Source: SZUA-100 sp965248135 (GTDB taxonomy: Bacteria > Pseudomonadota > Alphaproteobacteria > Rhizobiales > Rhizobiaceae). Taken from it: a stretch of 64,000 nucleotides of DNA. The stretch's first letter is position 1. Each line of letters starts with the position of its first letter. The position numbers and the translations under genes were made by a program. Shown here in pieces: positions 34,124 to 42,388 of the stretch. The stretch spans positions 62,001-126,000 of the forward strand of contig CBDFIN010000012.1 of NCBI GenBank assembly GCA_965248135.1, read 5' to 3'. The notes under the pieces are model-generated. The model ran no database searches, was not told the origin of the DNA, and saw only the letters and a program-made list of their open reading frames with translations.

Positions 34124-34291
34124 CTACGGTCTGCCACATTTTTGGTGGAAAACCTCATGGTCAATTATATGAAAGATGTAAAGTACCAGAAGCAGGACAA
34201 TCAAACGATTGTCTAGACCGACCACCGGGTGCTCCCGTTCAATGAGCCCGGTGACCGCCAATAAGGCCAAGTAGTAGGAGCAATGAAGCAT
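34124..34291 (-). CDS. Possible small membrane peptide just upstream of leuA
   Basis: A 55-codon frame ending 15 bases before the leuA start, so its stop sits at the leuA ribosome-binding site. It encodes two hydrophobic stretches (SYYLALLAVTGLI and RLIVLLLVLYIFHII). The second has nine Leu, Ile or Val residues in a run of fifteen. It could be a small membrane protein, a translation-coupled leader sensing branched-chain amino acids, or chance. No strong Shine-Dalgarno site is seen. Confidence 0.3.
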   Translation of the reverse strand: MLHCSYYLALLAVTGLIEREHPVVGLDNRLIVLLLVLYIFHIIDHEVFHQKCGRP

Positions 34292-34534
34292 GACTATGAA
34301 CCGCCGGCGGGCGGTCACAATTGTCGAACAAGGTGCGGTTCAATCTGCTCATGACATATTCGTAACCCAGCCGGTGAGTGATGACAAGACAGAGTTTTGT
34401 AATGCAGCCTATCTTTACTGCGCAATTTTATTCAAAAAAAGCTCCGTTTGATAAAATTTTGTCATTGTCTTTAGGCGCATAAACACAAGTTCCCTCCAGT
34501 TTACCGCTCAAATTCAATTGGGGGTTAGTCTGTT
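34292..34534. other. Intergenic region between leuA and the RTX-like pseudogene
   Basis: About 240 AT-rich bases expected to contain the promoter of leuA (leftward) and of the RTX-like gene (rightward). No confident sites can be placed. Confidence 0.4.
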
Positions 34535-34851
34535 ATGGCAACAAAAAATTTTTATGGCGGCAGTGGCGGCGGCGATTTGCTCAACGCCAGTTCCGGCCAC
34601 GATGCCCTTTCCGGCGGTCAAGGTAACGACACAATGACCGACGCCATCACCGATTTCTCGGTTGTCGACATTCTCGATTTTCCGCCATTAATCTTGCTGA
34701 TGGTGCCAACGATGTCAGCTTTACCGAGCAGTCGTCCGGCACCATGGTATCGGCCCTGCTTGGCGGAGTGATGCATGATGTGGTGATGCTGGAGGACCGC
34801 AGTGCCATGGATGTTTCCGACATGTTCGACGATGGACCGTTGCTGGTCTGA
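34535..34851 (+). pseudogene. Short RTX-like (haemolysin-type Ca-binding) gene with a one-base loss
   Basis: Starts GGSGGGDLLNASSGHDALSG, then GGQGNDT, the nonapeptide pattern of RTX calcium-binding repeats, then ITDFSVVDILDF. At about 34681 the frame breaks. Adding one T to the T-run restores a natural continuation (SAINLADGANDVSF, then SGTMVSALLGGVMHDVVMLE) to a stop at 34851. The restored protein would be about 105 residues, far shorter than working RTX proteins, so it is either a small secreted relative or a decayed end of a larger gene. A sequencing error in the T-run is possible. Confidence 0.6.
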
Positions 34852-34856
34852 GCACT

Positions 34857-35210
34857 TTACATCAAACGGGCGCCGATGGGCACATCGCGATCAACAGTGG
34901 CAAGGACAATGTCACCGTTATCGTCGGCAAAACCCAGCGTCAGCACTTGTGACATAAACGGACCGATCTGTCGTGGCGGGAAATTGACCACCGCAAGCAC
35001 CTTTCGGCCTACCAGCTTTTCCGGCGAGTAATGCGCCGTAATCTGTGCCGAGCACTTTTTGCGGCCAATGTTTTCCCCGAAATCGATCTCCAGCTTGTAG
35101 GCCGGTTTCCGGGCTTCGGGAAATTTCTCCGCCCGAACCACCAGACCCATGCGGATATCGACCTTGAGAAAATCGTCAAACGAAATCTGTTCGGCGCTTT
35201 GTTGGCTCAT
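34857..35210 (-). CDS. csaA: tRNA-binding protein CsaA
   Basis: A 117-residue OB-fold protein of the tRNA-binding domain family: ISFDDFLKVDIRMGLVVRAE, then KPAYKLEIDFGENIGRKKCS, and VVNFPPRQIGPFMSQVLTLG. CsaA in Bacillus is a secretion-related chaperone; the fold is like the C-terminal domain of methionyl-tRNA synthetase. Length matches the family. It begins 1 base after the proC stop, so it is the last gene of the YbjN-proC-csaA operon. Confidence 0.92.
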   Translation of the reverse strand: MSQQSAEQISFDDFLKVDIRMGLVVRAEKFPEARKPAYKLEIDFGENIGRKKCSAQITAHYSPEKLVGRKVLAVVNFPPRQIGPFMSQVLTLGFADDNGDIVLATVDRDVPIGARLM

Positions 35211-35211
35211 T

Positions 35212-36027
35212 TCAGCCCGCCAGTTCCCTTGAACGCAGGGTCGCTGCAGCCACTGCCCGGGTCAGCAGCTCGCTGAGACCCTCTTCGTCCATCAGCACCT
35301 CAAGTGCTGCCTGGGTGGTGCCATTTGGCGAAGTGACATTCTTGCGCAGGTCCGACGGCTCAAGCGGTGATTGGTGCATCAGCTCCCCTGCCCCGCAAAC
35401 CGTATGGCGTGCCAGCTTTTGCGCCAGTTCGACCGGCAGACCGGCGGCGACACCGGCTTCACTTAAGGCCTCAGCTAAATAAAACACATAGGCCGGCCCG
35501 CTGCCCGATACACCGGTAACCGCGTCAATCAGCGCCTCATCGTCAATCCACTCGACCGCTCCGATGCTCTCAAGCAAATTGGTTACATTCTTTCGATGCT
35601 GGCTAGTGACTTTGCCGTTGCCGACACATACCGTGATGCCACGGCGCACTTGCGCGGGCGTATTCGGCATGGTGCGGACGACTGCCACATCGCCCAAACC
35701 AGCGCTAATTCCGGCAAGGGTTGTTCCGGCGGCAACCGAAACGGCGACACTGTTTTTGCCCATCAACGGCGCAAGGCGGGGCAACACCTTATCCATAATC
35801 TGCGGCTTGAGCGCCACCAGCACCACGTCGCCGGCCAAATCCTGCGGGATATCAGTCTCGTGGCGTATGCCCAATTCGGCGATGGTTGTTGCAGCGATCT
35901 CAACAGGTGAGGGATCAATAACCGTAATCGAAGCGGTCGGAAATCCGTCTGAAATCCAGCCCAGCATCATCGCGCTGCCCATGTGTCCGGCGCCTACCAA
36001 AACGACGCTGAATCCGCCATCTGTCAT
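35212..36027 (-). CDS. proC: Pyrroline-5-carboxylate reductase
   Basis: A 271-residue enzyme from the ATG at 36027; a longer frame upstream overlaps the YbjN gene and is not used. The NAD(P) site is VVLVGAGHMGSAMMLGWI and the ProC signature is VTGVSGSGPAYVFYLAEALSEAG. It reduces pyrroline-5-carboxylate to proline in the cytoplasm. It follows the YbjN gene by 5 bases and precedes csaA by 1. Confidence 0.95.
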   Translation of the reverse strand: MTDGGFSVVLVGAGHMGSAMMLGWISDGFPTASITVIDPSPVEIAATTIAELGIRHETDIPQDLAGDVVLVALKPQIMDKVLPRLAPLMGKNSVAVSVAAGTTLAGISAGLGDVAVVRTMPNTPAQVRRGITVCVGNGKVTSQHRKNVTNLLESIGAVEWIDDEALIDAVTGVSGSGPAYVFYLAEALSEAGVAAGLPVELAQKLARHTVCGAGELMHQSPLEPSDLRKNVTSPNGTTQAALEVLMDEEGLSELLTRAVAAATLRSRELAG

Positions 36028-36032
36028 AGCAT

Positions 36033-36539
36033 TCAAGCCTCGCCAACAGTTTCGAACAACGTGTCTTCCAGCGCCCTTGATGCTGGTTTTCCAGCCCAGA
36101 CAACAAATTGGAACGCCTGATAGTAACGCTCGCACGCCTCAAGTGAACCGGCAAGCAGATAGTGGACTTGCGCGTCATTGGCTTCCGCCCCACCCTGCAG
36201 TGGCAATGCCATGCGAAAGACCACCAGACCATCATTGATCCAAAGATCAAAATGACCCGTGACCAATTGCTGATTGATAATTGCCAGCAATTTATATGTT
36301 TCCGCCCGCCGGCGAACCGGCACGCGCATGCCGAAGGAACAGGCAAGGTGCAACGATTCGATTTCATTCATCCATGAAAATGAAAGACTATATTCGGCAA
36401 ACATACCCGTGATCAAAAGCGCAATTTCGTCTTCTGTTGATCTTTCAAACGACCAGTCATTGCGAGACGCGACGTGCTCGATCACATCAAGCGGATTGCC
36501 TTCTCGTTCGAAATAATATTCATGCAGGCTCATCGCCAC
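36033..36539 (-). CDS. YbjN-domain protein
   Basis: A 168-residue acidic protein of the YbjN family. The core segments are VIEHVASRNDWSFERSTEDE, FSWMNEIESLHLACSFGMRV and GHFDLWINDGLVVFRMALPL, with a fold similar to type III secretion chaperones. YbjN proteins affect motility, stress and proline-linked phenotypes in enterics; the function here is unknown. First gene of the operon with proC and csaA. Confidence 0.85.
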   Translation of the reverse strand: MAMSLHEYYFEREGNPLDVIEHVASRNDWSFERSTEDEIALLITGMFAEYSLSFSWMNEIESLHLACSFGMRVPVRRRAETYKLLAIINQQLVTGHFDLWINDGLVVFRMALPLQGGAEANDAQVHYLLAGSLEACERYYQAFQFVVWAGKPASRALEDTLFETVGEA

Positions 36540-36849
36540 CTCAAACTGACTTATAGTCCCAATTAAATACCACGTTTACGTTCAGGGAAGTTGATAACAC
36601 AGTCACCCGCTTTCCTCCCACTATAGCAGGCAGCACAATGAAAGAGACCCCAGGCCCCGTTTTGATACGAATCACTAAGTAGAATCAGTCTATAATGCCT
36701 ATAAAAAAGTGAAAGGCCCGGGCAGCGAAGAGATCAATTGATCTGTGGAAAGCAGTTGAATCAAACTACCTGAAAGCTTGGATAAGCGATTCAACAACAA
36801 GCCATTTTTCAAGCTTTTCCACCGGCAAAATAATTTGGCTGAATTTGCG
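36540..36849. other. Promoter region of the YbjN-proC-csaA operon
   Basis: About 310 bases. The stretch near 36665-36720 (atcactaagtag, then tataatgcctataaaaaag) has promoter-like AT-rich boxes in both directions. No gene is seen; the open frame on the plus strand beyond 36778 is antisense to the BMFP gene. Confidence 0.4.
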
Positions 36850-37158
36850 TTATTTATCGGCCTTGGCGCGGGTTGCCGGCTTTTTGCTTTTCGGCTCCAG
36901 CGTTTTGACGCGCACGATAAGATCTTCGATCTGTTCCTTCAGCGCCTCATTTTCCAGTCTGGCACGCGAAGCCATTTCTTTGACGACCTCAAATTCTTCC
37001 CGCTGAACCAAATCCATTTTGTTCAAAAAGCGTTCGGCCTGAGAGCGGATGGCCTCTTCAGCCTCGCGTTGCACACCTTGCGCCACACCGGCCGCATCAG
37101 TCATCAATTTGGCGAAGTCATCAAGAATGCGGCTTGGGCCTTGGGAGTTCATCGGCAT
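36850..37158 (-). CDS. BMFP-domain (accessory factor UbiK-type) protein
   Basis: A 102-residue protein of the BMFP/DUF526 family: ILDDFAKLMTDAAGVAQGVQ then REEFEVVKEMASRARLENEA, a helical coiled coil, and a basic Lys-rich tail. UbiK relatives assist the ubiquinone biosynthesis complex and can insert into membranes. ATG 37158 is chosen because an upstream frame would add a hydrophobic extension absent from the family; ATG 37152 is equally possible. Confidence 0.8.
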   Translation of the reverse strand: MPMNSQGPSRILDDFAKLMTDAAGVAQGVQREAEEAIRSQAERFLNKMDLVQREEFEVVKEMASRARLENEALKEQIEDLIVRVKTLEPKSKKPATRAKADK

Positions 37159-37232
37159 GTTCCAGTCTGGAAAAAATAAATCTAGCAAACACGTAAGCAA
37201 CCAAAGCGGCACTTTCAAGGCGTGGTTTTTGA

Positions 37233-38612
37233 CTATGCCGGAATACGCAGTACCGCGCGCAATCCGCCCATCGGACTGTCATCGAGCGAAATATCACCAC
37301 CATGCGTGCGCGCAATATCACGGGCAATAGAAAGGCCCAATCCGGTGCCGCTTTCGTCCTGGTTGCGTGCCTCATCCAGCCGCACGAACGGTTTGAAAAC
37401 ATCTTCCCTTTTTACTTCAGGAACGCCAGGTCCGTCGTCATCAACCAGCACGGTCAACCAGCCGCCTTGATGGTTAGCCTGGATGCGAATATTTTCAGCG
37501 TGCTTAATCGCGTTTGATGCCAGGTTGGTCAGCAAGCGGTAAAATGCGTTTGGCCTAACTTTAATACGGCCACGGCCCTCAAGCTCAAACTCCAATTTTT
37601 TGTGATTAAGCTCAGCTTCGCTCGCCAGCCTTGAAAGAATGTCCTCCAAGACAACACTACTTGCCTCCTCGTCGCCATCGCCGCGGGTGAAATTGACATA
37701 ACCTTCCAGCATCCGCTGCATTGCATCAACGTCTTCTTGCAATTCGTCGACTTCTGGCGTTTTATGCAACAGAGCCAGTTGCAATTTGAACCGTGTCAGT
37801 ATGGTACGTAAATCATGGCTGACACCGGCCAGCATTGTGGTCCTTTGCTCGATCTGTCGTTCAATCCGCTCACGCATTTCGAGGAACGCCTGTCCGGCCC
37901 GGCGAACTTCCTGGGCGCCCCTTGGACGAAATCCCTCCGGCATCGCCCTGCCCTTGCCAAAACTCTCTGCGGCTTCGGCCAGATTTTGAATAGGCCTGAT
38001 CTGATTGCGTAAAAACAAAATGGAGATAATTATCAACACTATGGAAGTGCCACTCATCCACAGCAGAAAAATCAGCGTGTTGGAGGCATAAGCCCGGCTC
38101 CGCCTTAAAAATACCCTGAGTACATTCTTCTCCAGTTTGATGCGGATTTCCAACAAATTGGAATCGCCAACAGTGTCCATCCAAAACGGTCGCCTTATCT
38201 GCTGGTTGAGCTGCTGACTCAAGATACTGTCAAGAATTGAGAAAAATGGTTTCGGATTGGGCGCCGGCAAAGGATCTGCCGGCAGGATCGATATGTTTAA
38301 AGCAAACTTGTCACGCGCGATCCTCGTAATGGTTTCATATTCGGTGTCTTGAGGATAAGTCTCTATCACCTCAACTAAACCCGCCACATCACGCACAACA
38401 GCGGTTGAGAGCCTTTGGGTCACGGCCTGCCAATGCCGCTCCATGAAGACGAAGGCCACCACCGATTGAAGCAGCACCATTGGTGCAATAATGATGATCA
38501 GAGAACGGCCATAGAGGCCCTTCGGCATTTTCGCAGCAATCCAGCGGGTGAAAATCAGCCAAGGGTAACGCAGACGGCGCATTTTGTGCCGGTAGATTTC
38601 AATTGACGACAC
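37233..38612 (-). CDS. EnvZ-like sensor histidine kinase
   Basis: A 459-residue inner-membrane kinase. Two membrane helices (about residues 38-57 and 175-195) enclose a periplasmic sensor, then a HAMP domain, the phospho-acceptor helix GVSHDLRTILTRFKLQLALL, an N box NLASNAIKHA, G1 VDDDGPGVPE and G2 GTGLGLSIARDI. The H box has Ile where Pro is usual after Arg-Thr. It lies 67 bases after the cognate response regulator gene, in the same operon. Confidence 0.92.
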   Translation of the reverse strand: MSSIEIYRHKMRRLRYPWLIFTRWIAAKMPKGLYGRSLIIIIAPMVLLQSVVAFVFMERHWQAVTQRLSTAVVRDVAGLVEVIETYPQDTEYETITRIARDKFALNISILPADPLPAPNPKPFFSILDSILSQQLNQQIRRPFWMDTVGDSNLLEIRIKLEKNVLRVFLRRSRAYASNTLIFLLWMSGTSIVLIIISILFLRNQIRPIQNLAEAAESFGKGRAMPEGFRPRGAQEVRRAGQAFLEMRERIERQIEQRTTMLAGVSHDLRTILTRFKLQLALLHKTPEVDELQEDVDAMQRMLEGYVNFTRGDGDEEASSVVLEDILSRLASEAELNHKKLEFELEGRGRIKVRPNAFYRLLTNLASNAIKHAENIRIQANHQGGWLTVLVDDDGPGVPEVKREDVFKPFVRLDEARNQDESGTGLGLSIARDIARTHGGDISLDDSPMGGLRAVLRIPA

Positions 38613-38679
38613 TCCGCCCCCTTACGCTTCCATTTCTCATGGTGCCTGATGCCGCGCGTAGACGACACCTTTTTGACGT

Positions 38680-39393
38680 TCACTCGACCTGCAATTTGTA
38701 GCCCAATCCGCGGACTGTCTGCAACCATGTCGGTTGGGCAGGATCAGTTTCCAGTTTTCGCCGCAACCGGTTGATCTGTACATCAACAGTGCGTTCACCG
38801 GTCGAAGCATCGGCGCCCAGAAGTTTCTGGCGCGGCACAATCTCCCCGGCATTGATTGCAAACAGCGCCATAATTTCGCGCTCCCTGTCGGTCAGCCTGA
38901 TCGGCTCGCCTGCCTTTTTCAATTCGCGTGAAGCAATAAAAAAAGTGTAGGGCCCAAACACCACCTGTTCGATAGCTGGTGGTTCGGGCTGGACGCTGCG
39001 TCGCAAAATATTGCCGACCCTCAAGAGCAGCTCGCGTGGATCAAACGGCTTGGGCAGATAATCATCCGCACCAGCCTCTAATCCCATGATTCTGGCATCG
39101 GTCTCCGACAAAGCGGTCAGCATTAAAATCGGAACTTCCTGATTTTGGCGCAGGCTTCTGGTCAGATCGATGCCGCTTTCTCCTGGCATCATTACGTCGA
39201 TGATCAGCAGATCGAAGGTCAGCCCCTCCAGTTTGCGGCGAGCATCGCCGGCATTAATGGCAACAGTAACCCGGTAAGAATTTTCCGTAAGATATCGCGA
39301 CAACAAATCGCGTATGCGGCGGTCATCATCGATCACAAGAATATGCGACGCATCGTCCGCCAGCGAAGTCGACTTGCTGTTTTCATGCTCCAT
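38680..39393 (-). CDS. OmpR-family response regulator
   Basis: A 237-residue two-domain regulator. The receiver has acidic DDDRRIRDLL, phospho-acceptor Asp in LIIDVMMPGESG and Lys in DDYLPKPFDPREL. The C-terminal winged helix contains LTDREREIMALFAINAGEIV and RTVDVQINRLRRKLE. A MarR gene comes 39 bases upstream, an order that recalls the petP-petR pair of Rhodobacter. The partner kinase is the next gene. Confidence 0.92.
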   Translation of the reverse strand: MEHENSKSTSLADDASHILVIDDDRRIRDLLSRYLTENSYRVTVAINAGDARRKLEGLTFDLLIIDVMMPGESGIDLTRSLRQNQEVPILMLTALSETDARIMGLEAGADDYLPKPFDPRELLLRVGNILRRSVQPEPPAIEQVVFGPYTFFIASRELKKAGEPIRLTDREREIMALFAINAGEIVPRQKLLGADASTGERTVDVQINRLRRKLETDPAQPTWLQTVRGLGYKLQVE

Positions 39394-39432
39394 TTCGATG
39401 CCTTTGGCCCGGTTGACCGCATGATAACAAAT

Positions 39433-39945
39433 TCATAATGACGTTTTCCTGTTGTTCCACAAGTGATCCGCAAAGCCCCTGTCATCCGTCTCAATCATCA
39501 GACGAAGGAACTCCTCAACGCAGTATTTGCCGGCCTCGGATTCGGTCTTGAGAGCGGCATCGATGCGGTGCGATTGCACGGCTGATAGTTTCAATGCCAG
39601 TTTGCGGCCTTTTTTTGTCGGGAACAATAATCTTTGCCGGCGGTCCAGGGCGCCCTGAATCTGATTGATGTGCTGGCTGTCGACAAGTTCTCGCAGAACA
39701 CGGCTCAAACTCTGCTTGGTGATCTTCAAGATATCCAGCAATTCAGCAACCGTCATTCCCGGCATGCGATTGACAAAATGCAACACGCGATGATGGGCCC
39801 GGCCAAACCCGTATCCCGCCAAAATTTCATCCGCATCGTTAACAAAAGATCGATAGGCAAAAAACAACAATTCGATGATTTGCAGATTGTCGCAATCGGC
39901 TTGCGACATGGCATCGCGCACCACCTCTCGCTCGCTCGTCGTCAT
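39433..39945 (-). CDS. MarR-family transcriptional regulator (PetP-like)
   Basis: A 170-residue winged-helix protein: HHRVLHFVNRMPGMTVAELL, the recognition helix LKITKQSLSRVLRELVDSQ and the wing LDRRQRLLFPTKKGRKLALK are standard MarR. It is the first gene of an operon with an OmpR-type regulator and an EnvZ-like kinase. A perfect 8-bp inverted repeat stands 24 bases before its start and is the likely autoregulatory site. Confidence 0.88.
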   Translation of the reverse strand: MTTSEREVVRDAMSQADCDNLQIIELLFFAYRSFVNDADEILAGYGFGRAHHRVLHFVNRMPGMTVAELLDILKITKQSLSRVLRELVDSQHINQIQGALDRRQRLLFPTKKGRKLALKLSAVQSHRIDAALKTESEAGKYCVEEFLRLMIETDDRGFADHLWNNRKTSL

Positions 39946-39968
39946 TGGGAAATCACTCCGCCTTAAAT

Positions 39969-39989
39969 TATGTCAGCCTTACTGACATA
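39969..39989. promoter_or_regulatory. Perfect palindrome between marR-type gene and ilvE, likely operator
   Basis: TATGTCAG-CCTTA-CTGACATA: an exact 8-bp inverted repeat with a 5-base spacer. It is 24 bases before the MarR start and 90 before the ilvE start, a typical position and size for a MarR dimer site. Binding is inferred. Confidence 0.6.
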
Positions 39990-40078
39990 TTTTTGTTGAA
40001 ATGGACAGAGAATTGTGTTCCGCTGCCTTTGTTAACAACATTAACAGCCGATACGCGGCGCGGAAATGGAGAATTGTC

Positions 40079-40954
40079 ATGGCGACCCCATCATTTGATC
40101 AGCTTGAAGGCGTAATCTGGTTCAATGGCGAGTTTGTGGAATGGGCCGATGCCACAGTTCATGTGCTGACCCATGGGCTTCATTATGCCAGTTCGGTGTT
40201 TGAAGGTGAGCGGGCCTATGGCGGTCGGATATTCAAGCTGCGGGAGCACAGCGAGCGCCTGCATGCATCGGCCGGCTATTTGGGCTTTGAGATACCGTGG
40301 AGCGTTGAAGAAATCGACCGGGCCTGCGAAGAAACGCTTGAGCGACAAGGGCTGGTCGAAGCCTATATCCGGCCTGTTGCCTGGCGCGGCAGCGAGATGA
40401 TGGGCGTGTCGGCCCAGCACAACAAGATCAACCTGGCCATCGCCGCGTGGGAATGGCCGAGCTATTTCAATCCGGAAGAACGGCTCAAGGGCATCCGGCT
40501 TGATATCTCAAAATGGCGTCGTCCCGACCCGGCCACTATTCCCTGCAAGTCCAAGGCCGCCGGTCTCTATATGATCTGTACCTTGTCAAAACATGCCGCC
40601 GAAGACAAAGGATACGCCGATGCCCTGATGTATGACTGGCGCGGTCATGTGGCCGAGGCAACCGGTGCCAATGTCTTTTTCATCAAGGACGGGGTGATCC
40701 ATACGCCAACCCCTGACTGTTTTTTGGATGGCATCACCCGTCAGACGGTCATTGAACTGGCGAAAAAGCGTCAAATGCAAGTGGTTGAACGCACCATAAT
40801 GCCGGAGGAACTGGCAGAATTCGAAGAATGTTTCGTCACTGGAACAGCCGCCGAAGTCACTCCGGTCTCAAAAATCGGGCCGCACGGTTTTATTCCTGGC
40901 ACCATTACCGCGACGCTGATGGATGATTATGAAAAAGCAGTCCAGCCGGCATAA
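40079..40954 (+). CDS. ilvE: Branched-chain amino acid aminotransferase
   Basis: A 291-residue fold-IV PLP enzyme. The start at ATG 40079 has a GGAG site upstream; a longer frame from 40001 lacks one. Motifs are LTHGLHYASSVFEGERAYGG, the PLP Lys in PCKSKAAGLYM, ATGANVFFIKDG and ITRQTVIELA. It interconverts Leu, Ile and Val with their keto acids. Divergent from the marR-type gene. Confidence 0.93.
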   Translation: MATPSFDQLEGVIWFNGEFVEWADATVHVLTHGLHYASSVFEGERAYGGRIFKLREHSERLHASAGYLGFEIPWSVEEIDRACEETLERQGLVEAYIRPVAWRGSEMMGVSAQHNKINLAIAAWEWPSYFNPEERLKGIRLDISKWRRPDPATIPCKSKAAGLYMICTLSKHAAEDKGYADALMYDWRGHVAEATGANVFFIKDGVIHTPTPDCFLDGITRQTVIELAKKRQMQVVERTIMPEELAEFEECFVTGTAAEVTPVSKIGPHGFIPGTITATLMDDYEKAVQPA

Positions 40955-41075
40955 CATAATTTATGAGAGTTGTGGTCAACGTCAAGATTATCAAGCGGGC
41001 AATTGACATTCCCCAGGGTAGCTTTGATATTGGCATTATTCCAATGCGGAAAATCAATCAACAGGGGACGAATAC

Positions 41076-41366
41076 ATGGATCTTCAATCTCTTATTATTC
41101 AATTGATCACAGGCGCAGTTGGCGGCGGTGCAATCGGCACGCTCATCAAGAGCGTCGGTATGGGCAACATCGTCAATCTTGTCGTCGGTGCCATAGGCGG
41201 TGCTGGCAGTGGCCCGTTACTGGGGATGCTCGGCATGCTTGGTGGTGCAGCAGCAGGTGACGCCGGTGGTGGCGGCATGTTGGGTTCAGCCATTGGCGGC
41301 CTTGCCGGTGGTGGTGTGCTTACCGGTGTCGTTGGCGCTATCAAAAACGCCATGGGCGGTAGCTGA
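41076..41366 (+). CDS. Small glycine-rich hydrophobic protein
   Basis: A 96-residue protein, about one third Gly, with alternating hydrophobic and Gly-rich runs (LITGAVGGGAIGTLIKSVG, then MLGSAIGGLAGGGVLTG) and almost no charge. A GGGGA site precedes the ATG. It has no cleavable signal peptide that I can see. Such composition suits membrane insertion through packed GxxxG helices. I recognise no family with a known function. A strong hairpin follows the gene. Confidence 0.65.
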   Translation: MDLQSLIIQLITGAVGGGAIGTLIKSVGMGNIVNLVVGAIGGAGSGPLLGMLGMLGGAAAGDAGGGGMLGSAIGGLAGGGVLTGVVGAIKNAMGGS

Positions 41367-41395
41367 CAATACCTTTTGATTTTGGCTGACTACTC

Positions 41396-41429
41396 ACCGC
41401 CGGTTTTGGTCTTTGCCGAAACCGGCGGT
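41396..41429 (+). terminator. Strong hairpin after the glycine-rich gene
   Basis: ACCGCCGGTTT pairs perfectly with AAACCGGCGGT across a 12-base loop, 30 bases after the stop. No T-run follows, so it may end transcription weakly or protect the 3' end of the mRNA. Confidence 0.5.
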
Positions 41430-41533
41430 GCTGTGTATTGGGTGCGGGCGCTTGATGCCATGGGAAGAAAATAGTCTTATTCAACAGACACTTCCGATTG
41501 TTTTGGATTGTCTGATAGTGGAGGAGCATCATT

Positions 41534-42175
41534 ATGGCCGCTTTTCAAGTCGCGATTGTCCCGGTTACCGCGTTTCAGCAAAACTGTGCCATAATCTTGG
41601 ACCCGACGACAGGCCAGGCTGCAGTTTTTGATCCCGGTGGCGATGTCGACCGCATCGTGTCGAAGATCGAGCAGTTGAAAGTGCGGGTTGAAAACATCTT
41701 CCTGACTCATGGACACATCGACCATGCCGGCGGTGCCATGGAGTTAAAACGGATCCTTGATGTGCCGATTGTCGGTCCTCACAAGGACGACGAAATGCTG
41801 TTATTCGGCATTGAAGATCAGGCCCGGATGTTTGCAATCGATATGCCGGTAAAGAACGTTGTCCCCGACCGGTATCTGGAAGAGGGCGACGGAATAAAGA
41901 TCGGCGGCAATGAATTCAATGTGCTCCACTGTCCGGGCCACGCGGCCGGCCATGTGGTCTTCTTCAATGAGGAAAACCGGTTTGCCCACGTTGGCGATTG
42001 TCTGTTTAGGGGCAGCATTGGCCGCACCGATCTTCCCGGTGGCAATCATGCGGATTTAATATCGTCGATCAACAACAAGATACTGCCGCTGGGCGATGAC
42101 GTCGTGTTCATCTGTGGTCATGGGCCTGATGGCACCATTGGCGAAGAACGCCAGACCAATCCGTTCCTGGTTTGA
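41534..42175 (+). CDS. MBL-fold metallo-hydrolase (GloB/YcbL-like)
   Basis: A 213-residue metallo-beta-lactamase-fold enzyme with FLTHGHIDHAGGAMELKRI (HxHxDH), a second His in VLHCPGHAAGHVVFF, Asp in VGDCLFRGSIGRTDLPGG and the final His in FICGHGPDG. These ligands form the dinuclear metal site of type II glyoxalases and relatives; thioester hydrolysis in the cytoplasm is the likely activity. Length matches YcbL-type proteins. Confidence 0.9.
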   Translation: MAAFQVAIVPVTAFQQNCAIILDPTTGQAAVFDPGGDVDRIVSKIEQLKVRVENIFLTHGHIDHAGGAMELKRILDVPIVGPHKDDEMLLFGIEDQARMFAIDMPVKNVVPDRYLEEGDGIKIGGNEFNVLHCPGHAAGHVVFFNEENRFAHVGDCLFRGSIGRTDLPGGNHADLISSINNKILPLGDDVVFICGHGPDGTIGEERQTNPFLV

Positions 42176-42388
42176 AAATTGGGTAGCCAGTTGCATTTCC
42201 GTGCGGCTCTGGAGCCGATGGGCGCCCGATATGATAATGACTGCAGCAATTAATCGCCGCAATATGTATCTCTTTTGGCCTCACTCCATCGAAGGCATGT
42301 GCACAAATAATAGTGAATGGGCCGTTCATGGTCATCGCTTATCGCGCATGCTAGGATCTGTTTAACAACAATAACAGTGGAGATACTT

